Positions 49,682-59,248 are shown, counted from the first letter of the stretch. The stretch is 64,000 bases of DNA from JAAYHG01 sp012735455 (GCA_050951365.1 JBMNIX010000002.1:186001-250000), one strand, 5' to 3'. The notes: a model not told the origin generated them from the sequence alone. Numbers and translations: made by a program.

Positions 49682-50335
49682 TTGACACTAACCCGGGTGT
49701 TTCTTATTCGGCATGGGGAGACAGAGTACAACCGCACGGCCCGAATCCAAGGCCAGCTGGATATAGAACTCTCAGATAAGGGTCGCGCGCAGGCCCGGCT
49801 CCTAGGGCAGCGCCTGCGTGCCGAGGGGATAGAAGCTGTCCATGCCAGCGACCTGAGCCGGGCGCGGGAAACAGCGGAGATAGTCTGCCGAGAGGCAGGA
49901 CTCAGCATCACTGCTTTTCATCCTGACCTGCGCGAGATAGCCTTTGGACGCTGGCAGGGGCACTCTATGGCGGAGGTAGAGAAACTCTACCCCGAGGATG
50001 TTGCCCGCTGGCTGCAGGACACAACCACCAACGCACCGCCTGGCGGCGAGTCCTATGTGGCTTTGCAGGAGCGCAGTTGGCGGCGGGTTGAGGCTATTGC
50101 TGAGGCACACCCCGGCGAGACAGTAGCGGTGGTGGCCCACGGCGGCGTGGTCAAGTCCGTCCTCTGCAAAGTGCTCGGCATAGACCTGCACCACCGGCGC
50201 CGGGTGGTGGTGGATAATGCTTCCTTCAGCATCATTGAGCTCAGTGAACGGGGCTGGCGGGTCAAGACCTTAAACGACACCTCCCACTTAGGCGAACTCG
50301 TAAGTGCCATCAGCAAACCCTGGCCTGAGACCTAG
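49682..50335 (+). CDS. Histidine phosphatase (phosphoglycerate mutase / CobC-like)
   Basis: 217 aa. Catalytic RHGETEYN with the phospho-histidine near residue 11, the IQGQLDIELSDKGRAQA loop, SDLSRARETAEI, and VVAHGGVVKSVL with the second active-site histidine. This fits the CobC group (alpha-ribazole-5'-phosphate phosphatase) and also broad-specificity phosphatases. The B12-uptake operon just upstream makes a role in cobalamin salvage attractive, but a terminator separates them and no riboswitch precedes this gene. TTG start with GAGGGGG upstream. Confidence 0.82.
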   Translation: MTLTRVFLIRHGETEYNRTARIQGQLDIELSDKGRAQARLLGQRLRAEGIEAVHASDLSRARETAEIVCREAGLSITAFHPDLREIAFGRWQGHSMAEVEKLYPEDVARWLQDTTTNAPPGGESYVALQERSWRRVEAIAEAHPGETVAVVAHGGVVKSVLCKVLGIDLHHRRRVVVDNASFSIIELSERGWRVKTLNDTSHLGELVSAISKPWPET

Positions 50336-50405
50336 CAGGAGAAGAGGAGAATTATCTCTTTATAGCGAAGAATGTCTACAACATGAACATCACGGAGGGT
50401 TGCAG

Positions 50406-51755
50406 GTGAAACGAGGTCGTAGTGTCCGCACGATACTGCTCAATTTGGTTCTCTGCCTTGTAACGGTACTGACCTTGACAGGGGGGTTGGCCCAGGCTGC
50501 TCCTTACCAAGAGCTAGACCTCAGCTTTAGTGTCACCAGCCATGAGCCACCCGTGGTAAGTTCCAGCGGGCTTGCAGGAGGGGAGTTCTCCACCGGGGTC
50601 AACGAATTTAGCCTTGACTTGAGCGAGAGTGCCGGGAGTACATACGATGATGTCAGCTTTAGGGTTACTATGACGGGGTTGGCGTCCCAGAAAGAGGAGC
50701 TAAGACTAGAGCACCTTGACCCGGCTGGCTCCTGGGAGGTACTTGTCCCCGCCGGAACCACTGACCTGGTGTACACCGTAGCGGCAGGCGACCTGGCGGC
50801 CCATGGGTCCCTTAGCGAGACTCTGCGTCTTTTCATCGGGGCCGGTTTGCGGGGTCAAACGCTTGCCGTCAAAGTGGCGGCGCTGCGTGCAGGCACCTCC
50901 ATCCCAGGGGCCGAGGCGGATTATTCCCTTGTCGTTACAGGTCCATCCATAGGCTTGGGGGAGGAAGTGCCTGGAGACAGGACCTTCGGTATAGGCCAAG
51001 CTGCGCAGGTGGACCTGGAACTGGCCAACAACAGCAGCCGGGGATACAGTGGACTTACCCCCGTCCTCACTATAAGCGGAGTGCCAACGGCAGTTCCCAT
51101 AAGCGGTGCGAACGCCCTGACCATAGCCCAGGACATTAGCGGTGACGGCCGGTGGGAGCCGGTTTCACTTATCCGGGATACCGAAGGTAACATTGTTGCC
51201 CGGCTGGGCCCGCCGGGCGGGATCAACCTGGCTGGCGGAGAAGCCGCCTGCAGGCTGCCGCTAAAGATAACCTGGCCAGCCGGCAGCGCGGGTGCTTACA
51301 CCTGGACTTGTTTCTTAATCCAAGATATGGGCACAGAAATTGAATGGTCGGTAGCACAAGATGGTCTTGGAGATTTCACCGTGGCGAATGCGAACCCCGC
51401 CATTTCGTTATCAGCTGCTCAGCAAGGGTTCGGACCCATTCCGGTAGGTGAACGCTCAGCTACCCTTGTGGTCACCGTTACCAACACAGGCAATGTGCCG
51501 GAAAAAATCCAGGTCTGGGGCTCTGACACCTCTGATGGCAAGTATAAATTGGGGCTGGACTTCGCAGTGTTTGTCAACTACGGGACAAGCCAGGAATTCC
51601 TGCTGAGCACCGCCCCCCAATTTATCCCCAATTCAGTTTTGTCACCAGGTGAATCCTTAGACTTAAAGCTTCAACTTAAACCGCTGGCGGCACAAATGGT
51701 GGATGGAACTTATCACTTCCTTCTCAGAGTAGAAGCACAGGTGGCTCAGAATTAG
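50406..51755 (+). CDS. Secreted hypothetical protein
   Basis: 449 aa from GTG 50406 (GGAGGG upstream); the frame open back to 50304 has no SD. Signal peptide with cleavage near AQAAP. The mature protein is beta-rich and low in Cys. It has an EF-like DxSGDGRWEP stretch near residue 250 and a C-terminal Ig-like region (LVVTVTNTGNVPEKIQVWG) of the kind found in surface-protein beta-sandwiches. I do not recognise the family. It is followed after 9 bases by an SLH protein, which could anchor it. Confidence 0.7.
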   Translation: MKRGRSVRTILLNLVLCLVTVLTLTGGLAQAAPYQELDLSFSVTSHEPPVVSSSGLAGGEFSTGVNEFSLDLSESAGSTYDDVSFRVTMTGLASQKEELRLEHLDPAGSWEVLVPAGTTDLVYTVAAGDLAAHGSLSETLRLFIGAGLRGQTLAVKVAALRAGTSIPGAEADYSLVVTGPSIGLGEEVPGDRTFGIGQAAQVDLELANNSSRGYSGLTPVLTISGVPTAVPISGANALTIAQDISGDGRWEPVSLIRDTEGNIVARLGPPGGINLAGGEAACRLPLKITWPAGSAGAYTWTCFLIQDMGTEIEWSVAQDGLGDFTVANANPAISLSAAQQGFGPIPVGERSATLVVTVTNTGNVPEKIQVWGSDTSDGKYKLGLDFAVFVNYGTSQEFLLSTAPQFIPNSVLSPGESLDLKLQLKPLAAQMVDGTYHFLLRVEAQVAQN

Positions 51756-51764
51756 GAGAGAGAC

Positions 51765-52532
51765 ATGCTGTCCTTACGCAATATAAAGATGCACTTTAGT
51801 AACCCATACTTGTCCGCTAAGAGAGCGAGCGGCAGGGTCTTTGCCGCCGCTTTGGCAGGCTTGGTGGTTTGTTGGCTCGTCTTATTTGAGTTCAGCCTGA
51901 CTGTGCAGGCTGTAGATCTTCCTCTCTCTTTTCAGGTAGTACCTGCGGCTGCAGAGCCGGGAGGCAGCAAACCGAAGAACCGGGATCCAGGTCCCGGTAC
52001 CCTTCACCCTGCTTCCAGCACACCGGCAGCTGGTTACTACCCCTTGGATGTGTCCGGCCACTGGTCGCAGGTAGAGCTGGAGGCACTGAGTACCAGAGTA
52101 GACCTGGGATGTGCTGCTCCAGGACTTTTCTACCCAGACGAGCCTGTCACCAGCGCCGTGCTCTTGGACTGGCTGGGACAACTGCTCATGTCCAGGGAGG
52201 ATGCCCTCCTTATTCTCCAGAGGGAGTCGACCCCGGTGGAACCGGAGCTAGCCCTTACCCGCCAGGAGCTTATGGTAATGGCAGGTCGGGTTCTCCGCGC
52301 CCTTGAGCTTCTACCTGCCTTGGAAGGACACGAAGCTCATGCCATCCTCGGCTCCTACCCGGATGCGGACCTCATTGAGCCCTGGGCCAGAGCCGATGTG
52401 GAGTTGGCCCTGCGTGCAGGCCTTATCCGGGGTCGGCCTGGGCCTCAGTTGGCCCCGCAGGAGGTGGCGACCCGGGCTGAGGGTGCGGCAGTCTTAAGCC
52501 GTCTCGCTGTTCTTTATCTTGAACTAGAGTAG
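51765..52532 (+). CDS. SLH-domain protein, partly degenerate
   Basis: 255 aa with one membrane or signal helix (about 24-48), a Pro/Gly-rich linker, and from about residue 90 two to three SLH-like repeats (YYPLDVSGHWSQVELEAL, SYPDADLIEPWARADVELAL, TRAEGAAVLSRLAVL). The first and middle copies lack some consensus positions. A wall-binding role is inferred. Co-transcribed with the secreted protein upstream. Confidence 0.72.
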   Translation: MLSLRNIKMHFSNPYLSAKRASGRVFAAALAGLVVCWLVLFEFSLTVQAVDLPLSFQVVPAAAEPGGSKPKNRDPGPGTLHPASSTPAAGYYPLDVSGHWSQVELEALSTRVDLGCAAPGLFYPDEPVTSAVLLDWLGQLLMSREDALLILQRESTPVEPELALTRQELMVMAGRVLRALELLPALEGHEAHAILGSYPDADLIEPWARADVELALRAGLIRGRPGPQLAPQEVATRAEGAAVLSRLAVLYLELE

Positions 52533-52572
52533 GTGAGGGGATTCCGGTAGCCCTGCCAAAAAGGCAAGCAAA

Positions 52573-52604
52573 AAAGGGTGGACCCCTAAGGTCCACCCTT
52601 TCTA
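52573..52604. terminator. Bidirectional terminator
   Basis: 12-bp perfect stem AAAGGGTGGACC / GGTCCACCCTTT, 5-base loop, A-run before and T-run after. It serves the SLH gene and the convergent hydrolase gene. Confidence 0.9.
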
Positions 52605-52610
52605 CTTGCG

Positions 52611-54098
52611 TTATCTAATCTCAAACTTAGAACCCAGCACATCCCAGAACTTGGGATCCTCGAAACCCAAACGCCATAGAGCGACGCCGCCCAGCTCGTA
52701 CCTTGCCGCCAAGTCCAGCTTACCAGCCAGGCTGGAGGCGTTTTCAAACCAAACCTCCCGGGCGTAAGAACCGGGCCAGTAGGTAAAGTAAGGGCTTTGT
52801 GAAGCTGCATCCCACTTGATACTGGCACCGTAACGCCGGGCCAGGGCCGTGGCCTCGGTGGAGGTCACAGCGCGTCCGCCGTATCCGCCGGCGGGCCAGT
52901 CATAGCCGTAGGCAGCGAGGCCTAAACGGATCTTCTCGGCCGGGATTTCCTTTACAGCGTATTTTATCACCTGTTCCACCCAGCCCAGGGATGCCACGGG
53001 ACCGGCCGCCCCGCCGCTCCAGTGTTCATCGTAGGTCATGATCATGATAGCGTCGGCCAGTTCGCCCAGGGCACGGTAGTCGAACGCGCCGGACCAAGCG
53101 TTTGTCTTGTCGTCCCATGTCTTAGCCGGTACCGAGAGGGTGACCTGCAGTCCCTTCGGCCGCAGCTCTGCGGCCAGCTCACCCACAAAGGCGGTGTAGC
53201 TGTCGCGGTCGGTGGCGGGAACATTTTCAAAATCGATGTTAACCCCGCTGTAGCCGCCCTCTTGTACCAGTTTGCTGATATTTTGAACAGTGGTTTTTCG
53301 CAGCGCACGGTTGGTGAGTACCGCGTGCACAAGGTCTCTGTCAAAGTTGCCACCCGCCGTGATGTTGTGCACCAGGGCGAGAACCGGTTTGTCTGCCTTC
53401 CGGGCTGCTGTCTTCAGTTCAGTGAAGGGTCGCCCCGAGAGGCTGCCGTCCCAGTTAATGTTGTAGGCGAAGGCTGCTATGGTGGAGATATTGTCCTTGT
53501 AGGCACTGAAGGACTGATAGGAGAGATCGTCCCCGGCAAAGTACTCAACATAGTAGCCCACCACGTCCAGGCCCTGTCTCTTATCTATTGGCCCGGTTGG
53601 AGGGGGAGTTGGTGTTTCCGCCAGCGGGGGAGTAGAGAAACTGCGCGGTATAGCCAGGGCTTGTCCAGGGTAGATCCACTCGGAGGTTAGACCGTTGGCT
53701 TTCGAAATGTCGTCCACTGTTGTGCCATAGCGCAGGGCTATAAAGTACAAGCTATCGCCCGGCTGGACTATGTACCGGACAAAAGATGCCCCTGAACGGG
53801 AAGGGGTGCTCAGGGCCTTGGACAGAGCCGCATAGGTGGCTGCACCAACTATTCCGTCCACCTGCAGCCCCTGGCTGGCCTGAAATCTACGCACCGCCTG
53901 TTCAGTGCGATAACCAAAATCCCCGTCCACTGGACCAGGGGAGTACCCTAGTCTGCTCAAGGCGGCTTGCAGCTCCGATACATCATCTCCTTTGATGCCG
54001 CTGTAAAGGAGGCGGGTACCAAAAGGTGCAGCAGAAGCTGGAAGGGCCAGTGCCAGAATACAGAGAATGACCACAAGTGCTGCAGCTTTTCTCTTCAT
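52611..54098 (-). CDS. Cell wall/cortex hydrolase: PG-binding + LysM + GH18 (SleL/YaaH-like)
   Basis: 495 aa exported. Signal peptide to about ASAAP; peptidoglycan-binding domain (about 30-95, SELQAALSRLGYSPGPVDGD); LysM (about 108-152, YIVQPGDSLYFIALRYGTT); and a GH18 barrel (about 175-490). The GH18 active site is GVNIDFENVP, matching the reduced NxDFEN motif of SleL and YaaH N-acetylglucosaminidases that cut spore cortex muropeptides. YDEHWSGG and GGVALWRLG are further GH18 marks. Likely spore cortex lysis or wall turnover. Confidence 0.88.
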   Translation of the reverse strand: MKRKAAALVVILCILALALPASAAPFGTRLLYSGIKGDDVSELQAALSRLGYSPGPVDGDFGYRTEQAVRRFQASQGLQVDGIVGAATYAALSKALSTPSRSGASFVRYIVQPGDSLYFIALRYGTTVDDISKANGLTSEWIYPGQALAIPRSFSTPPLAETPTPPPTGPIDKRQGLDVVGYYVEYFAGDDLSYQSFSAYKDNISTIAAFAYNINWDGSLSGRPFTELKTAARKADKPVLALVHNITAGGNFDRDLVHAVLTNRALRKTTVQNISKLVQEGGYSGVNIDFENVPATDRDSYTAFVGELAAELRPKGLQVTLSVPAKTWDDKTNAWSGAFDYRALGELADAIMIMTYDEHWSGGAAGPVASLGWVEQVIKYAVKEIPAEKIRLGLAAYGYDWPAGGYGGRAVTSTEATALARRYGASIKWDAASQSPYFTYWPGSYAREVWFENASSLAGKLDLAARYELGGVALWRLGFEDPKFWDVLGSKFEIR

Positions 54099-54251
54099 TT
54101 TTATCCTCCTAGGTGTGAGTGTTCATGTCTTTCTTTCTCTAGCTATGGCAAAGGCAACAAAAAGGACACAGTGTTCCCGCTAAGTACGGTCATTATAACC
54201 TGCCGGGGGCGGCACTGTCACTGTGATAAAACTGGCAGGGCCCGTCCCAAG

Positions 54252-54294
54252 GAAAAAAGAAAGGCGCCAGCGGCAGGTACTTACCAGCTGGCGC
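54252..54294 (-). terminator. Terminator of the class A PBP gene (minus strand)
   Basis: GCGCCAGC / GCTGGCGC stem with an inner GGTA/TACC pairing, followed on the minus strand by a T-rich run (complement of the A-run at 54252-54262). Confidence 0.8.
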
Positions 54295-54330
54295 AATTTA
54301 TTACACCCATGGTAACGGGAGGAAAAGTTG

Positions 54331-56400
54331 TTACTCCGGTGCAGGTTCCAGATGATCTGATTCTGTTATTGGTGTCTCTATCGGTGTTTCCGTGGAGGGT
54401 TGTTCGGGTTCTGGCAGGCTAAATGGCCAGGGGATCTGCCAATTACTCCACGGGGTGTGGATATTGCAGGGTTGCCAGGGTTGAGTTCCCTGGATAAACA
54501 CTTCATTGTATACGCTTTCCTGCGGGCACCACTGCGTGGCCAGTAGCCCTGACTCGCTGCAGATTTCCACCTCTGCGATGCCGGCTGGCCGCGTGAACTC
54601 CCGTACCGGCTTATCCTGCAGGGCGGTCTTCATGAAATTGGCGAAAATAGGCGCGGCGAGGCCGCCACCGGTGCCAAAGATGTCCCGGGCAGGCTCGTCG
54701 TTGCCCACGTAAACCGCCGCCACCAGGTCCGGGGTGTAGCCCACGAACCACGCGTTGCCCAGGCTGGTACCCGTCTTTCCTGCCACCGGCCGCTCCACGG
54801 TTCTACCCACTACACTGGCTGTGCCACCCGGCTTTGTCACGTCCTGCAAAATACTGCTAATGATATACGTGGCGCGCTCATCGGCGGCCTTCTGTACGTT
54901 GGGGCGGTGCTCCTCCAGCACCTGGCCGAAACGGTTTTCCACCCTGAGTATGGCGAGCGGCTCAACCCGCTTGCCGCCGTTGGCAAAGGGCGCGAAGGCT
55001 GCTGCCATCTCCAGGAGGGTTATCTCGTTAGTACCAAGGACAGAAGAAAGATGGGGTGCCAGTTTGCTCCGGATACCCAGGTTGTGGGCAGTGGCGATGC
55101 CCTTGGCAGGGCCCAACTCGTAGTTGAGGCGGGCGGAAACCACGTTATCCGAAATTCTTAGCGCCTCGCGCAGGGTGAGGGGGCGCCAATGGTAGTCCTC
55201 ATTGCCGTAGTCGGTAGGGGTCCAGGGCGGTTGTCCTGTCACCGGCAGGGCGATGGGTTCACATACAAGGGTACTGACTGCGGTGTAGCCGTTCTCTATA
55301 GCCGCTAAATAGACGAAGGGCTTAAAAGCAGACCCTGGCTGCCTGGGGGCCAAAGCCCGGTTAAGCTGGGTTTCGGAAAAGTCCCGCCCGCCAATAAAGG
55401 CCCGGATAGCACCGTTTGTTGGATCCAGCGCCACCAGGGCCCCTTGTGGTTGGGTGACGCCGCGGGCATCCCGGAAGGACACCGGCAGCCCCTGAAGAAA
55501 GGCCTCTTCAGCGGCGCTTTGCATGTTGAGGTCCAAGGTGGTGTAGATGTTAAGCCCGCCTTTGCGCAGCACGTCGGCCTCGTAGCGCTCCTCCAACTGC
55601 TGTACCACGTAGTCCACAAAGTAGGGAGCCCGGCCGGCCCTCTCTTTTAGGCCGACCAGGCGCAGGGGTTCTCTATTGGCTGCCTCTGCCTCCTCCGGCG
55701 TGATGTAGCCCAGTTCCGCCATGCGATTCAAGACCACCTCTCGCCTTTCCAAGGCAGCTGAAGGATCAATATAAGGCGAGTAGCGGCCCGGGACGCGCAG
55801 CACCCCGGCCAACAGGGCCGATTCTGCCAGGGTTAGGTCCCGGACAGACTTGCCAAAATAGGTCTGTGACGCTACCTCTGCCCCGTAGGCACCGTGGCCG
55901 AAGTAGATAGCATTGAGATACATGCGCAGGATCTGCTCTTTAGAGTAACGGGCCTCCAGCTTCAGGGTAAGAAGCAGCTCCCGCAGCTTGCGCTCAAAGG
56001 TGCGTTCCGGTGTTAAGTACAGATTTTTGGCCAGTTGCTGGGTGATGGTGCTGCCGCCTTCCACTACCCGGCCGGCCTTAAGGTTCCGGTACGTTGCCCG
56101 GGCTATGGCTATCGGATCCACCCCGAAGTGTTCGTAGAAACGGGAGTCTTCAATAGCCACCACAGCATCGCGGAAGTGGGCGGCCATGTCCGTTAGGGCT
56201 GCCTCCACGCGGTTCTCCTGGCTGTAGAGGCTGGCGATTAGCTTGCCGTTGACGTCAAAGACCCGGCTGGACAGAGGAACGTCGGCTGGGGGCAAGGGGC
56301 TGGCCAGCACGTAAACCCCCAGGGCAATAATAAGAAATAATACTACACCAACGGTAATCTTAAGCAGCGTGACTTGTCTCATACGCAGATGTTTAGGCAT
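54331..56400 (-). CDS. Class A penicillin-binding protein (PBP1A-type)
   Basis: 689 aa bifunctional peptidoglycan synthase. One N-terminal membrane helix (about 10-32). The GT51 glycosyltransferase (about 55-230) has EDSRFYEHFGVDP (catalytic Glu), GGSTITQQLAKNLYL and the LRELLLTLKLEARYSKEQIL segment. The transpeptidase (about 310-600) has SAFK, SDN and KTGTS motifs. A Pro/Glu-rich tail closes the protein. It polymerises and cross-links glycan strands outside the membrane. Monocistronic, on the strand opposite to its right-hand neighbour. Confidence 0.95.
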   Translation of the reverse strand: MPKHLRMRQVTLLKITVGVVLFLIIALGVYVLASPLPPADVPLSSRVFDVNGKLIASLYSQENRVEAALTDMAAHFRDAVVAIEDSRFYEHFGVDPIAIARATYRNLKAGRVVEGGSTITQQLAKNLYLTPERTFERKLRELLLTLKLEARYSKEQILRMYLNAIYFGHGAYGAEVASQTYFGKSVRDLTLAESALLAGVLRVPGRYSPYIDPSAALERREVVLNRMAELGYITPEEAEAANREPLRLVGLKERAGRAPYFVDYVVQQLEERYEADVLRKGGLNIYTTLDLNMQSAAEEAFLQGLPVSFRDARGVTQPQGALVALDPTNGAIRAFIGGRDFSETQLNRALAPRQPGSAFKPFVYLAAIENGYTAVSTLVCEPIALPVTGQPPWTPTDYGNEDYHWRPLTLREALRISDNVVSARLNYELGPAKGIATAHNLGIRSKLAPHLSSVLGTNEITLLEMAAAFAPFANGGKRVEPLAILRVENRFGQVLEEHRPNVQKAADERATYIISSILQDVTKPGGTASVVGRTVERPVAGKTGTSLGNAWFVGYTPDLVAAVYVGNDEPARDIFGTGGGLAAPIFANFMKTALQDKPVREFTRPAGIAEVEICSESGLLATQWCPQESVYNEVFIQGTQPWQPCNIHTPWSNWQIPWPFSLPEPEQPSTETPIETPITESDHLEPAPE

Positions 56401-56604
56401 GTTAACCTCTCTCCCTTTTCCCCGGCCTTTTCATAGTATTGCCTCCCCTGGAAAAACTATGCAGATACTCGGCCGCTGGAAGGAAATGAGGTTTTGTCGG
56501 CGAATATACTGCTGGCCCTTTAGTTTCTCCCGTCAGAGTAAGGAACAGCCGTAGTCTGTGATTTAAAGTCTTAACATTAGCCCGAGGAGAGAAGGGGGAA
56601 GCCT

Positions 56605-57531
56605 ATGTCACCGAAGGTTGTTGTGGCGCTGCTTTATGTGATCACCGTGTGGGGCGGATCCTTCCCTGTGGCCAAGCTGGCTCTCAGCCAGATAAGTCCC
56701 ATAAACCTGGCCACGGTGCGCTTCACTGTGGCCAGCATCCTCTTTATTCCTGTGCTCCTCCTGAGCCAAAAGCGTCGGGGCGAGCCACTGCCGATCCCCA
56801 AGGGAAGGGACATTCTTGCCCTGAACGGGCTAGCCCTTCTCGGCGTTACCACCTATTTTATGGTGCAGTACACGGCTGTGAGCCTTACCACCGCTTCTAA
56901 TGCAGGGCTCATTGTGGCCATCTCACCCCTCTTTGCCGCTTTGTTTGCAGCCCTGTTTTTTCATGAGCCCCTGACCACCCGTAAACTTTTGGGTATAGCT
57001 CTTGCTATCCTTGGTGTGGCAACTGTCAGCAGCCGCGGTACCTTCGAGTTTTCTTTTGGCAACAAGAGCATGGCAGGCGACCTGCTCATGGTGGTGAACG
57101 CTTTGTGTTGGGCGTTGTTTTCTATTCTTGGCAAAAAGATGATGCAACGGTACTCGCCCCTGGTCACCACTTTTTACATCACCATCTTTGGTACCCTCTG
57201 GTTTTATCCAATGGCTCTTCCTCTGGGTGTCCTACAGGAGGCGGCAAACCTTAACGCTGCGGGCTGGGCTGCGGTGGTGTTTCTTGGAGCCTTTTGCTCT
57301 GTAGCTGCCTACTACTTTTGGTACTGGGGGCTATCTCAAATGGAGGCCAGCCGGGTGGCTGTGTTTCAGTATCTTCAGCCCCTGGTTTCGTTTGGACTTT
57401 CCGCTGTAATGCTGGGCGAAAAAATCAACCCGGCCACCGTTCTCGGAGCCGTTCTTATTATCTCCGGGGTGATTCTTGTCACACGCGCGCCGCAGGTTCA
57501 AATAGAGAGCAAGGTACGGGCCAATGCCTAA
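56605..57531 (+). CDS. EamA/DMT-family transporter
   Basis: 308 aa with ten predicted helices in two EamA repeats (about 5-140 and 155-295). Typical signs are VWGGSFPVAKLAL in the first helix and the ASRVAVFQYLQPLVSFGLSA segment in the second repeat. Family members export amino acids or metabolites. It lies 16 bases before an amidohydrolase gene, so a coupled substrate is possible. Confidence 0.85.
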   Translation: MSPKVVVALLYVITVWGGSFPVAKLALSQISPINLATVRFTVASILFIPVLLLSQKRRGEPLPIPKGRDILALNGLALLGVTTYFMVQYTAVSLTTASNAGLIVAISPLFAALFAALFFHEPLTTRKLLGIALAILGVATVSSRGTFEFSFGNKSMAGDLLMVVNALCWALFSILGKKMMQRYSPLVTTFYITIFGTLWFYPMALPLGVLQEAANLNAAGWAAVVFLGAFCSVAAYYFWYWGLSQMEASRVAVFQYLQPLVSFGLSAVMLGEKINPATVLGAVLIISGVILVTRAPQVQIESKVRANA

Positions 57532-57547
57532 TTTTGGGGGTGGTACA

Positions 57548-58912
57548 ATGTTGGACTTAGTAATCGAGAATGTCGTCTTTGCCGACCCGGCGGAAAAGAT
57601 CACAGGCACCGGGTCTGTGGGAATAAAGGCCGGGCGCATTGCAGTCCTGAGCCGCGGCTCCCTCAGCGGTCGGCGCACCATTGACGGCCGGGGCCTTACC
57701 CTGGCTCCAGGTTTTATCGACATCCACATGCATGAGGATCTTCTCGCAGCAACGGCCTCCGGCAAAGCCATCCCAGAAGAGATGGCTGCCTGTCAGGTGC
57801 GCATGGGTGTTACCACCTCCGTGGGCGGAAACTGCGGGCTCGGAACTGGCCGCCTGGAGGAGTATTTTGGCCAGCTTGAGCGCCAGGGCAGCCTGGTCAA
57901 CTATGCTTCCTTTGTGGGTTACACCGCCCTGCGGCACGAGCTTGGCATCAAGGACGAGTACCACGCTGCCAGTTCTGCCGAGCTGGAAAAACTGAAGGAA
58001 ATGGCGCGGGCAGGTCTTAAGGCTGGGGCCGCTGGCATCTCCTTTGGTATTGAGTACACGCCAGGCTCCACCACGGAGGAGCTGCTTGACGTGGCCTCTG
58101 TAGCCAAGGAGTTTCCGAACCGCCTGCTTGCAGCTCACTTCCGTTCGGATGCAGGAGACGCCCTTCCTTCCATAAAGGAGATGATCTGCCTGGGCCGGGA
58201 GACAGGCCTGCCTTTTCAGATTTCCCATCTAGGGAGCTGTGCCGCCTACGGGATGATGTCTGAGGCACTGGATCTTATCTCCGCTGCCGCTGCCCAGGGA
58301 GACGGCATCCTGGCGGACTGCTATCCGTATGCAGCTTTTTGCAGCTTCATCGGCGCTGCTTTTTTCGGTGGCGATTGTTTTGAACGTTGGGGTGTAGACC
58401 ACGGTGCTATTCAGGTTGCCGAGGGCCCCTACGCCGGAGAACGCTGCGACCGCGCACTCTTTGAGAAGCTGCGGCGAGAAGCTCCCGACACCCTGGTGGT
58501 GGCCTTTGTTATGCGCGAAGACGAGGTCCTGGAGTGCTTGAACCATCCGTTAGTCTTGGTGGCGAGCGATGCGCTTCTGCACAACGGCCAGGGTCACCCG
58601 CGCAGCGCCGGTACCTTTCCACGGGTCCTGGGCCGCTTTGTGCGCGAAGGTAAGGTAGCCTTCAGCGCCGCCCTGCGGCAGATGACTCTGGCCCCGGCCG
58701 AGCGTCTTGGCCTCAAGGATCGTGGCCGTTTGGAGGAAGGTGCCTGGGCAGACCTGGTTCTCTTTGATCCTGCCACACTGGTGGATAAAGCCACCTTCGA
58801 ATCCCCAACCTCACCGCCAGTCGGGATTGAACTCGTGCTGGTCAATGGCGAGATTGTCCTCCAGCACGGCATCCTCACCGGTGCTCACCCCGGCCACATC
58901 CTGCGCTGGTAG
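57548..58912 (+). CDS. Metal-dependent amidohydrolase, D-aminoacylase-like
   Basis: 454 aa from ATG 57548 (GGGGGTGG upstream). TIM-barrel amidohydrolase: metal site HxH in FIDIHMHEDL, further ligands in AAHFRSDAGD and QISHLG, and the late SDALLHNGQGHPRSAGTFPR, which matches the D-x-x-x-x-x-x-x-x-HPR-x-x-GTFPR block of N-acyl-D-amino-acid deacylases. The likely reaction is removal of an acyl group from an N-acyl (D-)amino acid. Co-transcribed with the DMT transporter. Confidence 0.85.
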   Translation: MLDLVIENVVFADPAEKITGTGSVGIKAGRIAVLSRGSLSGRRTIDGRGLTLAPGFIDIHMHEDLLAATASGKAIPEEMAACQVRMGVTTSVGGNCGLGTGRLEEYFGQLERQGSLVNYASFVGYTALRHELGIKDEYHAASSAELEKLKEMARAGLKAGAAGISFGIEYTPGSTTEELLDVASVAKEFPNRLLAAHFRSDAGDALPSIKEMICLGRETGLPFQISHLGSCAAYGMMSEALDLISAAAAQGDGILADCYPYAAFCSFIGAAFFGGDCFERWGVDHGAIQVAEGPYAGERCDRALFEKLRREAPDTLVVAFVMREDEVLECLNHPLVLVASDALLHNGQGHPRSAGTFPRVLGRFVREGKVAFSAALRQMTLAPAERLGLKDRGRLEEGAWADLVLFDPATLVDKATFESPTSPPVGIELVLVNGEIVLQHGILTGAHPGHILRW

Positions 58913-58946
58913 ATCGGACTTCCTCGCCCTTTTTAGCAAAATATTA

Positions 58947-58975
58947 TTGACAGTACACTGATCCAATGTTATTAT
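58947..58975 (+). promoter_or_regulatory. Promoter of the first lysine-riboswitch operon
   Basis: Near-ideal sigma-A promoter: TTGACA at 58947-58952, 17-base spacer, TATTAT at 58970-58975. Between its start point and the riboswitch lie about 55 bases. Confidence 0.85.
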
Positions 58976-59036
58976 CAAGCCGGCTTCTGCATGATAATAC
59001 AATCTACGATATGCCTCATCTCAGCCTGTTTACTGA

Positions 59037-59220
59037 GGTGGGGTAGAGGTGCGGTGGTCAATAGTACCCATCCCGAGCAGGGCAGCTATGAGGGATGGCG
59101 AAAGGGGCAACCGCCGAAGCCGGACACTGGCCCCCAGCGTCCGAGCTGGGTCGGTAGCGAACAGCTACCGGACTGTCACCGGAAGCTGTCCCCAGGCCTC
59201 CGGTGATGAGCTATCTCACC
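59037..59220 (+). ncRNA. Lysine riboswitch (L-box) 1
   Basis: P1 is formed by GGTGGGGTAG (59037-59046) and CTATCTCACC (59211-59220), ten pairs with two G-U. Between them come the conserved L-box blocks in order: TAGAGGTGCGG, AATAGTA, GCGAAAGGGGCAACCGCCGAAGC (core at 59098-59120) and ACTGTCACC at 59172-59180. Together these match the class well. It controls the YfcC permease and probably the M20 peptidase. Confidence 0.93.
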
Positions 59221-59248
59221 GTAGGGGAAGGAGGGATGAGTCCAGCTT

